Notes under the pieces: model-generated | Seen by the model: only the letters and a program-made list of their open reading frames with translations | Databases searched by the model: none | What the model was told of the DNA's origin: nothing | Program-made: the position numbers and the translations under genes | In this document: positions 1 through 5,017 of the stretch, piece by piece | How the letters are laid out: the number at the start of each line of letters is the position of its first letter | Position numbering within the stretch: the first letter of the stretch is position 1 | Source of the DNA: Anaerolinea sp. | GTDB lineage: Bacteria; Chloroflexota; Anaerolineae; JAAEKA01 | Assembly: GCA_014879765.1 (NCBI GenBank) | Contig: JACSRL010000513.1 | Coordinates: forward strand, 1 to 6,181 | Direction: 5' to 3' | Length of the DNA stretch: 6,181 bases

Positions 1-132
1 GGCCAGGTCGAGCCGCTTGTCCGAGCGGTAGCCCAGGGTCTCCAGCAGGGCGCGGGCCGGCTGGGCCAGCCTGCCGGTCTGGCAGGCGCTCAGCGCCTGC
101 TGGATCTCAAGATTCAGGTTTGTGGCGCTCAT
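1..132 (-). CDS. N-terminal fragment of an unidentified protein, cut by the left window edge
   Basis: An ATG at 132-130 opens a minus-strand frame with no stop through 44 codons to the window edge. A purine-rich GGTGAG lies 10 nt upstream of the ATG, an acceptable Shine-Dalgarno. The fragment begins MSATNLNLEI and contains LLETLGYRSDKRLDLA near its visible end, with a mostly helical look. I do not recognise it firmly. The LLxTLGYRSDK stretch reminds me of the start of large Eco57I-like restriction/methylase proteins, and the position downstream of a nuclease-helicase would suit that, but this is memory and inference rather than a visible catalytic motif. It is co-directional with the toxin-antitoxin pair, 127 bp beyond the antitoxin stop. 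I found no convincing promoter of its own in that gap, so it may be read from upstream. Codon choice (many GCC, CTG, CGC) matches the GC-rich background rather than the TA pair. Confidence 0.6.
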   Translation of the reverse strand, partial: MSATNLNLEIQQALSACQTGRLAQPARALLETLGYRSDKRLDLA

Positions 133-259
133 ATGGATCGATCTCACCGATCACGGCTGGGAGCAGGTTCGCGTGGTCAATCAGTGGCTTGCATCCCATC
201 CTCAGCTCGCAGTTTGGACCCCGAGAGATCGAAGAAGGGGAAATCGACTACAACGACGG
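133..259. other. Intergenic gap between antitoxin and left-edge gene
   Basis: These 127 bp separate the antitoxin stop from the next minus-strand start. Apart from the GGTGAG ribosome-binding candidate near 142-147 I see no strong promoter pair, terminator hairpin or repeat. Two short open frames cross it (see rejected items): a 28-codon minus frame that would overlap the antitoxin stop as GTGA, and a 49-codon plus frame. Neither is supported well enough to call as a gene. Confidence 0.5.
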
Positions 260-529
260 TCACTCGACTGATGCGACATTCAATCGCCGCCGAAACTCGG
301 CCAGCGACACGCCTCCCGTCACGCGCACCCGCTGGCGCGCCTCCTCCAAAAGCTGCAAGAAGCGGGGATTGTGCACCAGCAACAGGCTATCCAGGTCATC
401 ATCCTCCTCGATGGCAATCAGCATGGCTACGGGCCGACCGTTGCGTGTGACCACTACAGGCGACTCGTGGCTCTCGTCGATGTAGGCGCTAAAACGGTCT
501 TTCACTTCAGCCAAGGGCGCGATTTTCAT
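260..529 (-). CDS. Type II antitoxin, Phd/YefM family
   Basis: This 89-residue protein has the usual length and layout of Phd/YefM antitoxins. The N-terminal DNA-binding and dimerisation part shows LAEVKDRFSAYIDE (about 6-19), then the strand-loop-strand SPVVVTRNGRPVAMLIAI (about 23-40), and then an acidic, helical C-terminal tail (EEDDDLDSLL, then LLEEARQRV) that would wrap around and neutralise the toxin. In known family members the antitoxin, alone and with toxin, represses its own promoter. Its ATG overlaps the toxin stop codon as ATGA (529-526), so the two are translationally coupled. A strong GAGGAG at 543-538 lies 8 nt upstream, within the toxin's last codons. The order is toxin first, the reverse of the commonest arrangement. 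The family call is firm; the exact toxin activity it counters is not known. Confidence 0.92.
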   Translation of the reverse strand: MKIAPLAEVKDRFSAYIDESHESPVVVTRNGRPVAMLIAIEEDDDLDSLLLVHNPRFLQLLEEARQRVRVTGGVSLAEFRRRLNVASVE

Positions 530-849
530 AGTTCAAACTCCTCGTAGCCAATCATCAATTTGTTGCCGAGTTTTCTACCCGCCGCTAAAACGATCACCAG
601 TCGATCCTCGATGTCCACATCGTAGAATATCCTGTAGCGATTGTTCAAACCACAACGCAACTCCCATGTCGCACCCAGCAAGTTGGGAATGCGTAGGGCT
701 TTGCGATTGCGCGTCTTCTGATTTGGTTCATACGCCAACTGCTGTTCGATGGCGTCCAGGATCAGCGAATGGTCTTTGCGTTCGATGGCGGCAAAATGTG
801 CCCGTACCGCATCATCGAAGATGATCTCGAACGGCGATTGTTCGCTCAT
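526..849 (-). CDS. Type II toxin, RelE/ParE superfamily
   Basis: This 107-residue protein starts at ATG 849-847. It has the small alpha/beta layout of RelE/ParE toxins: an N-terminal strand (FEIIFDDAVRAHF), a helical pair around 20-40 (DHSLILDAIEQQL), a basic stretch (NQKTRNRKALR, 43-53), then the diagnostic strands LLGATWELRCGLNNRYRIFYDVD (residues 58-79) and LVIVLAAGRKLGNKLMIG (84-101). The W-E-L-R...R-Y-R-I-F-Y core and the AAGRK-NKL loop are typical of RelE-like mRNA interferases and relatives. Whether this one cleaves mRNA on the ribosome (RelE type) or attacks gyrase (ParE type) cannot be told by eye. It is followed by its antitoxin with a 4-nt overlap. The gene is about 51% GC, against about 64% for the neighbouring helicase, which suggests acquisition by transfer. 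No Shine-Dalgarno precedes the start and the predicted transcription start is the A of the ATG. Confidence 0.9.
   Translation of the reverse strand: MSEQSPFEIIFDDAVRAHFAAIERKDHSLILDAIEQQLAYEPNQKTRNRKALRIPNLLGATWELRCGLNNRYRIFYDVDIEDRLVIVLAAGRKLGNKLMIGYEEFEL
538..543 (-). promoter_or_regulatory. Ribosome binding site of the antitoxin
   Basis: GAGGAG on the minus strand, 8 nt before the antitoxin ATG and inside the toxin coding sequence. It contrasts with the toxin start, which has no such site. Confidence 0.75.
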
Positions 850-850
850 G

Positions 851-872
851 GCTAGAATTGTAGCTATTTAGC
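851..872. promoter_or_regulatory. Candidate operator of overlapping GCTA/TAGC arms over the TA -10 box
   Basis: GCTA at 851-854 faces TAGC at 861-864, and GCTA at 863-866 faces TAGC at 869-872. The two small inverted repeats tile the -10 hexamer and spacer, where a Phd-family antitoxin would be expected to bind for autoregulation. The arms are only 4 bp, so this is suggestive. Confidence 0.35.
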
Positions 873-884
873 GCGTCGTGTCAA
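857..884 (-). promoter_or_regulatory. Sigma-70-type promoter of the toxin-antitoxin operon
   Basis: On the minus strand TTGACA (884-879, perfect -35) is followed after 16 bp by TACAAT (862-857, 5/6 to the -10 consensus). A start 7 nt beyond the -10 falls at position 849, the A of the toxin ATG, so the transcript is predicted to have no leader. Confidence 0.75.
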
Positions 885-895
885 GCAAAGCGCCG

Positions 896-917
896 GTTCG
901 CACGTCGGGGTGCGAAC
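896..917 (-). terminator. Hairpin directly after the helicase stop, possible terminator
   Basis: A perfect 8-bp stem, GTTCGCAC (896-903) with GTGCGAAC (910-917) and a 6-nt loop, begins 3 nt past the helicase stop and ends just before the TA -35 box. On the minus strand the sequence after it is only mildly U-rich (CGGCGCTTTGCTTG), so intrinsic termination may be weak. It may instead protect the mRNA 3' end. Confidence 0.45.
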
Positions 918-920
918 TCC

Positions 921-3900
921 TCAATTCGAAGGGACGGCAGGTCGGCTGATCACCAGCCACGTGATCAGTTCGAACTCGGTTTGGTCCGTTATCTGCTGGC
1001 TGCGCGCCGGCAGCACGGCGTCGCGGCCGGCCTGCAAGAGGCTGCCGGCGCGTCGGGTGAAGGTCTTTTGCAGGGAGATCAACGCCCGCTGCAAGAGATC
1101 GTCGATCCTGCCCATGTCCGCGCCCCCCTGCGTCTGCTGGTCGAAAAGCCGGCACAGGTCGTCGTAGGGCTGCGTCTTGCCCGCACACAAGGCGCGCAGG
1201 ATCTCCAGGATCTGCTTGGGATGGGTGAAGGTGAAGCGCACCATGCCGTCGTCCAGGACGTAGACCAGGAAGTAGGGTTGCAACGGGTTGACCGTGTCGC
1301 TGCGGCCGCCGCCGGCCTGGCGCAGGCAGAAGATCACCCCCGGCTGGATCACCGGAAAGTCGGGATGGGGTGGGACCACGGCGAAGAGCCCCAGCGGCGC
1401 GTCGTGCAGCGCCTGGCGGTTGGCCTCGATGTAGCGCGTCAGCTCGGCGCGGAAATCGTCCAGCGTGAAATCGGTCAGCGTCACGCTCTCGGTGAAGTCC
1501 TCCAGGTCGAGCACCTCCTCGCGCAGCCGCTTGAGCTGGCGGTCACGGTACTTGAGGTCTTCAGTGATCAGGTCTTCCAGCTCCTCCACGTTGAGCAGGT
1601 TGTCGTCGGCCGTGGCCGCCAGGTCCACCAGCGCCATGCGCGCCTCCACCCGCGCCTTGAGCGAGATGTACTTGTCCAGGTCCTGCGTCGGCCAGAAGTT
1701 GACCAGCCGCACGGCCGGGTTGATGCTGCCGATGCGGTCGATGCGGCCGAAGCGCTGGATGACGCGCACCGGGTTCCAGTGGATGTCGTAGTTGATCAGC
1801 GTGTCGCAGTCCTGCAGGTTCTGGCCCTCCGAAATGCAGTCGGTGGCGATCAACAGGTCGATCTCGCCCTCCTGGGGCATGCCCTTCATCAGGCTGCGGC
1901 GCTTGGCGACCGGTGAGAAGTTGACCAGGATCTGGCTGAACTCGTTGCGACCAAAGGTGGTGCGGTTTTCGGCGCTGCCGCCGGAAACCAGCGCCGTGTG
2001 CAGGCCCAGCTCCTCGGCCGCCCACGACGCCAGCGCATCATAGAGGTAGACCGCCGTATCGGCGAAGGCGGTGAAGACCAGCAGCTTGCGGTTGGGCCGG
2101 CCCTGCCTGTCCACGGTCGGCGACTGCGCCTTGCGGCGGATCAGCCGCTTGAGCTCGGCCAGCTTGGCATCGCGCGCCGGCGTGATCTCACGCGCCGACA
2201 GTTCCAGGATGTGCAACTGTTCCCGGTCGCGGCGCAGGTCGGCCAGCCAGCGCGCCAGATCCAGGTGCGCCAGCTTGAAGCGCGCCTTGCTGACCTCGAA
2301 GGCCGCGGCCAGCTCCTCGTCGTCCACGTCCTCCACCGTCAGCTCGTCGAAGTCCAGGTCGGGATTGGCGGCCTGGAACTGCTGAAAGCGCTGGATGCGC
2401 GCCTTCAGGTCGTCTATCTTCTGGATCGTGCGCTTCAAGGTCAGGTCGAAGGCATGGACCGAGCTCTCCAGGCGCTTGAGGAAGTTGACCTTCATCATGC
2501 CGATCAGGTAGTTCTCGCGCGTGGCCTGGCTGAACTGCGCCACCAGCTCGCGCTCGTAGCGCCCGCGATGCTCAGGCAGCACATAGCGTGAGGGATTGAA
2601 CAGCGACAACTGGTAGCGCTCGATCTCGTCGTTCAGCCGGTCGTAGGACATGAACTCATCGTGCAGGTCGATGGCCGGGTAGAGCGACTGCGGCTTCAGC
2701 CGTTCCGGGAAGCCGCCCAGTTGCGCCAGGCTGGCCCGGTAGTAGCGCTGCACGTGGCGGCGCGAGCGGGCAATGGTCAACCCGTCCAGCAGCTTGAAGA
2801 AGCCAGAGCTGAGCCGCTCCATCAGCTCGCTGGTCTTGCGTTCGCTGCTGCGGGTCGCCCAGTCGTTGAAGGTCAGTTGCGCCACCCGCAGCGTCTCCCG
2901 GATGCTGCCGATGCCCAGCGAGGCGTGCAGCGCGTCGTCCTGGCCCTCGGTGATGAAGTAGATCTGGTTGCGCAGGTCCTTCAGCGTGTTGTTGACCGGC
3001 GTGGCCGAGAGCAGCAGCACCTTGGTCTTGACGCCGCTTTGGATGATCTCCTGCATCAAACGTTGGTAACGGCTGGGGCGGATGATCACGCCGTTCTCGT
3101 CGCGCCGGCCCGGCGCGTTGTTGCGGAAGTTGTGCGATTCGTCGATCACCACCAGGTCGTAGTTGCCCCAGTTGAGCGTGGCCAGGTCGACGTCGCCGGT
3201 CCGGCCCCCATCGCGGCTCAGGTCGGTGTGGCTGAGCACGGTGTAGGCGAAGCGGTCGCGCACGAAGGGGTTGAGCTCGCTGTTGTTCTGCGCCTGGTAG
3301 ACGGTCCAGTTGTCGCGCAGCTTCTTGGGGCAGAGCACCAGCACCCGCTCGTTGCGCAGCTCGAAATACTTGATGATGGCCAGCGCCTCGTAGGTCTTGC
3401 CCAGGCCCACGCTGTCGGCCAGAATGCAGCCGCTGAGGGCCAGCATCTTGTTGATCGCGCCCTTGACGCCGTCCTTCTGGAACTCGAACAGCGCCTTCCA
3501 GATGTCGCTGTCCACGATCTGCTGCTGGATGGCCAGCAGGCTGCTCTGCGCCTCCTCGGCCAGATAGGCCTCGAACAGGTGGTAGAGGGTCTTGAAGTAG
3601 AGAAACTCAGGCGGGTTGTCCTGGTAGAGCTGCGCCAGATAGGCCAGCACCTGCTGGCGCACATCCTCCACCAGCCGCGTGTCGTTCCACAGCGCGTCGA
3701 ACCAGGCGCGCAGGTCCTCGCGGTCCCGCCGGCCGTCCACGATCAGGTTCAGTTCGATGTTGTTGTTGGCCTCGGCCAATCCCAGCCCGCTGAGCGTGAA
3801 GTTGGAACTGCCTACGATGGCATCGGTAACGCCGCCGTTGGCGATGTGGTACATCTTGCCGTGCAGCAGGTTGGCCTGGCGGATGGAGCGGATCTCGACT

Positions 3901-4229
3901 TTGTCGCGAATCCAGGCTGCGCACGCCCGCGCGGTCGCGCTTTGTTCCAGCCGATTGGCCAGCTGCAGGCCGTGGTCCTCGATGCGATAGGCCCGCTTGT
4001 CGGTCTTGCCAGGATCGATGCCCGCCACGAAGCGCGGCTCGCCGAAAAGGAAGCGCAGGTGCCCGATGTCGTTCAGTTGGTCTTGCAGCGCGGCGTAGGC
4101 GTAGATGGTGAAGTAGGCCGACACCATCGACACCGCCGAGCCGGCCTGGAGCTTCTCACGGATGTACTCGCCCACGCTGCCGCGCTGGTGGTTGTCGCGA
4201 ATGCCGGATGCCAGGGGAGATTGAGTCAC
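921..4229 (-). CDS. PLD (HKD) nuclease fused to SNF2-type helicase, restriction/defence type
   Basis: About 1,102 residues from a GTG start. Residues 1-190 form a phospholipase-D-like domain with a single HKD-type motif: H123-G-K125, then G140-S-S-N143-F-T. The Asp of the full HxKxxxxD motif is not at its usual place, as in many nuclease-type members. A SNF2/RapA-like helicase follows: ADSVGLGKT (Walker A, 271-279), VIDESH (361-366), LLLSATPVNN (405-414), a charged insert about 520-700, then LLVFTAF (716-722), IATDCISEGQNL (794-805) and QRFGRIDR (825-832). The C-terminal 250 residues lack a motif I know. Such proteins use ATP to move along DNA and presumably cut it; family members occur in restriction-like and phage-defence loci, but this activity is inferred. 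An upstream in-frame ATG (4436) is possible. I prefer GTG 4229 because a GGAAGG sits 5 nt before it, the upstream 69 codons are Arg/Ala-rich and lack domain character, and a promoter lies within them. Confidence 0.88.
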   Translation of the reverse strand: MTQSPLASGIRDNHQRGSVGEYIREKLQAGSAVSMVSAYFTIYAYAALQDQLNDIGHLRFLFGEPRFVAGIDPGKTDKRAYRIEDHGLQLANRLEQSATARACAAWIRDKVEIRSIRQANLLHGKMYHIANGGVTDAIVGSSNFTLSGLGLAEANNNIELNLIVDGRRDREDLRAWFDALWNDTRLVEDVRQQVLAYLAQLYQDNPPEFLYFKTLYHLFEAYLAEEAQSSLLAIQQQIVDSDIWKALFEFQKDGVKGAINKMLALSGCILADSVGLGKTYEALAIIKYFELRNERVLVLCPKKLRDNWTVYQAQNNSELNPFVRDRFAYTVLSHTDLSRDGGRTGDVDLATLNWGNYDLVVIDESHNFRNNAPGRRDENGVIIRPSRYQRLMQEIIQSGVKTKVLLLSATPVNNTLKDLRNQIYFITEGQDDALHASLGIGSIRETLRVAQLTFNDWATRSSERKTSELMERLSSGFFKLLDGLTIARSRRHVQRYYRASLAQLGGFPERLKPQSLYPAIDLHDEFMSYDRLNDEIERYQLSLFNPSRYVLPEHRGRYERELVAQFSQATRENYLIGMMKVNFLKRLESSVHAFDLTLKRTIQKIDDLKARIQRFQQFQAANPDLDFDELTVEDVDDEELAAAFEVSKARFKLAHLDLARWLADLRRDREQLHILELSAREITPARDAKLAELKRLIRRKAQSPTVDRQGRPNRKLLVFTAFADTAVYLYDALASWAAEELGLHTALVSGGSAENRTTFGRNEFSQILVNFSPVAKRRSLMKGMPQEGEIDLLIATDCISEGQNLQDCDTLINYDIHWNPVRVIQRFGRIDRIGSINPAVRLVNFWPTQDLDKYISLKARVEARMALVDLAATADDNLLNVEELEDLITEDLKYRDRQLKRLREEVLDLEDFTESVTLTDFTLDDFRAELTRYIEANRQALHDAPLGLFAVVPPHPDFPVIQPGVIFCLRQAGGGRSDTVNPLQPYFLVYVLDDGMVRFTFTHPKQILEILRALCAGKTQPYDDLCRLFDQQTQGGADMGRIDDLLQRALISLQKTFTRRAGSLLQAGRDAVLPARSQQITDQTEFELITWLVISRPAVPSN

Positions 4230-4234
4230 GGAGG

Positions 4235-4245
4235 CCTTCCCTTCC
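4235..4245 (-). promoter_or_regulatory. Ribosome binding site deciding the helicase GTG start
   Basis: The minus strand reads GGAAGGGAAGG here, ending 5 nt before the GTG at 4229-4227. It supports this start over the more upstream in-frame ATG. Confidence 0.55.
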
Positions 4246-4283
4246 AGAAGTGGCGGTGAATTTTCGGCCGATGGTCTCGCTAC

Positions 4284-4345
4284 GCGGCCGCAGCGGTGGC
4301 CAGGCAACCATCGCGCGCGGTGGTTGCTCAACAACCGGCGGCCGC
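4284..4345. repeat. Palindrome and larger inverted structure in the helicase leader
   Basis: The core is a 24-bp near-perfect palindrome at 4304-4327: GCAACCA (4304-4310), a CGCGCG-containing centre, and TGGTTGC (4321-4327), with one mismatched pair that would be a U-G wobble in plus-strand RNA. It is flanked almost symmetrically by two identical GCGGCCGC octamers at 4284-4291 and 4338-4345. In the minus-strand transcript this would fold as a strong hairpin in the roughly 110-nt helicase leader. It could equally be a protein-binding operator. Confidence 0.55.
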
Positions 4346-4348
4346 GGT

Positions 4349-4377
4349 ATTGTACCCGACCCGACCACGCGCGCCAA
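4349..4377 (-). promoter_or_regulatory. Candidate promoter of the nuclease-helicase gene
   Basis: On the minus strand TTGGCG (4377-4372, 4/6) and TACAAT (4354-4349, 5/6) are separated by 17 bp. Transcription would begin near 4342, leaving a leader of about 112 nt before the GTG start. It stands back to back with the regulator promoter, about 15 bp away. Confidence 0.5.
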
Positions 4378-4392
4378 GCCGCGCGCGCCGCG

Positions 4393-4421
4393 TTTGCAGC
4401 GTGGCCCGAACCGGCTATAAT
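4393..4421 (+). promoter_or_regulatory. Promoter of the Fur-family regulator gene
   Basis: TTTGCA (4393-4398, 4/6 to the -35 consensus) is followed after 17 bp by a perfect TATAAT (4416-4421). Transcription would start around A4429, 35 nt before the ATG. Confidence 0.65.
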
Positions 4422-4431
4422 CCCTCCCAGT

Positions 4432-4451
4432 TGCAAATCTTCGCATCTGCA
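4432..4451. promoter_or_regulatory. Candidate operator of the Fur-family regulator
   Basis: A 20-bp inverted repeat of the form TGCAnAT-N6-ATnTGCA begins about 3 nt after the predicted transcription start and ends 12 nt before the regulator ATG. Length, symmetry and position fit an autoregulatory site for a Fur-family dimer. The sequence does not match the classical E. coli Fur box. Confidence 0.45.
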
Positions 4452-4463
4452 TATGAGGCTGCT

Positions 4464-4895
4464 ATGTCATGCCACGGAACTATCATCGACCAACTGCGCG
4501 CGGCCGGGGTGCGGCTGACGCCGCAGCGCGCCCTGGTGCTGGATGTGGTCTATCACACCGATGGCCACCTGACGGCTGACCAGGTCTACGAACGGGTGCA
4601 TGCCCAGTCGCCCCAGGTGGACCTGTCCACGGTTTACCGCAATCTGGTCTTTCTGCGCCAGCAGGGGCTGATCGGCGAGCTGCGCCTGGAGGGACAGCCG
4701 GTGCGTTTCGAGGCGGTGCGCGCCGGCCGGGAGCATCATCACGCCCTTTGCACCCACTGCGGCGCCATGTTGGAGCTGGCCCAGGCTGATCTGAGCAGCC
4801 TCCAAGCGACGCTGTTGGATCGATACGGCTTTCACCTGGAGCCGGTACACTTGACGCTGTCGGGACTGTGTCAGGCGTGCGCGGCCGCGGCCTGA
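4464..4895 (+). CDS. Fur/Zur/PerR-family metal-responsive repressor
   Basis: A 143-residue protein starting at ATG 4464 with GAGG 5 nt upstream. The N-terminal winged-helix part runs from about 1 to 85: LRAAGVRLTPQRALVLDVVY, then HLTADQVYERV, and the recognition helix DLSTVYRNLVFL (53-64), all typical of the Fur family. The metal-binding and dimerisation part follows: REHHHALCTHCG (89-100) carries the HHH sensory cluster and the first CxxC (C96, C99), then H124 and H129, then a second CxxC (C136, C139) just before the end. The two CxxC pairs normally hold structural zinc. Family members bind DNA when loaded with Fe, Zn, Ni or Mn and shut off uptake genes. The next gene is a CbiM/NikM-type transporter component, so nickel, cobalt or zinc sensing is plausible; sequence alone does not separate Zur, Nur and PerR here. 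An in-frame extension upstream to 4296 is rejected because the promoter lies within it. Confidence 0.9.
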   Translation: MSCHGTIIDQLRAAGVRLTPQRALVLDVVYHTDGHLTADQVYERVHAQSPQVDLSTVYRNLVFLRQQGLIGELRLEGQPVRFEAVRAGREHHHALCTHCGAMLELAQADLSSLQATLLDRYGFHLEPVHLTLSGLCQACAAAA

Positions 4896-4903
4896 CTCGG
4901 CGC

Positions 4904-4938
4904 AGAGTTGCCAACTTTTCCGAAAAGTTGGCAACTCT
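4904..4938. repeat. 35-bp perfect palindrome between regulator and cbiM
   Basis: The arm AGAGTTGCCAACTTTTC (4904-4920) is matched exactly by its reverse complement at 4922-4938 around a single central base. Each arm also contains an 11-bp palindrome, AGTTGCCAACT (4906-4916) and AGTTGGCAACT (4926-4936), placed 20 bp apart. In RNA it would form a stem of up to about 15-16 bp. There is no T-run after it on either strand, so it is not a standard terminator. It could be an operator for cbiM, an mRNA-processing hairpin, or a copy of a dispersed genomic palindrome. Confidence 0.85.
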
Positions 4939-5003
4939 CCAACGAGTCGCCGCTACCGATGACAAACGTCTACTGTCTCTTGAGCATGTCGCTTTCTACC
5001 TGC

Positions 5004-5010
5004 AAGGAGG
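5004..5010 (+). promoter_or_regulatory. Strong ribosome binding site of cbiM
   Basis: AAGGAGG lies 7 nt before ATG 5018, close to the ideal Shine-Dalgarno. It fixes the start and implies that residues upstream of the conserved HIPDGF motif are really translated. Confidence 0.85.
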
Positions 5011-5017
5011 TACTCTC

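Noticed and set aside
177..263. Minus-strand 28-codon frame starting GTG and overlapping the antitoxin stop as GTGA
   Set aside because: The overlap is attractive for coupling, but the peptide is very short, has no family resemblance, and I see no ribosome site.
122..271. Plus-strand 49-codon frame from GTG reading IDLTDHGWEQVRVVNQWLA
   Set aside because: The middle looks protein-like and might be a gene remnant, but it overlaps two genes on the other strand, has no good ribosome site, and turns Arg-rich towards its end.
981..1916. Plus-strand open frame of 311 codons opposite the helicase C-terminal part
   Set aside because: Shadow of high-GC third codon positions on the minus strand; no motif, no ribosome site.
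2661..4259. Plus-strand open frame of about 530 codons opposite the helicase
   Set aside because: It lies antisense to clear helicase and nuclease motifs. Its Val/Gln/Leu/Ala-rich composition is what the complement of GC-rich coding sequence gives, and it has no recognisable domain.
4230..4436. 69-codon upstream extension of the nuclease-helicase
   Set aside because: Arg/Ala/Gly-rich with no domain character. It contains the promoter and the palindrome, and a good ribosome site precedes GTG 4229.
4939..5003. Separate cbiM promoter or riboswitch
   Set aside because: TTGGCA at 4928-4933 is a fair -35 but no matching -10 follows at proper spacing, and I recognise no cobalamin or nickel riboswitch elements. 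Co-transcription with the regulator is as likely.
4868..5017. 50-codon upstream extension of CbiM
   Set aside because: It would start inside the regulator gene and translate the 35-bp palindrome; the ideal AAGGAGG belongs to ATG 5018.
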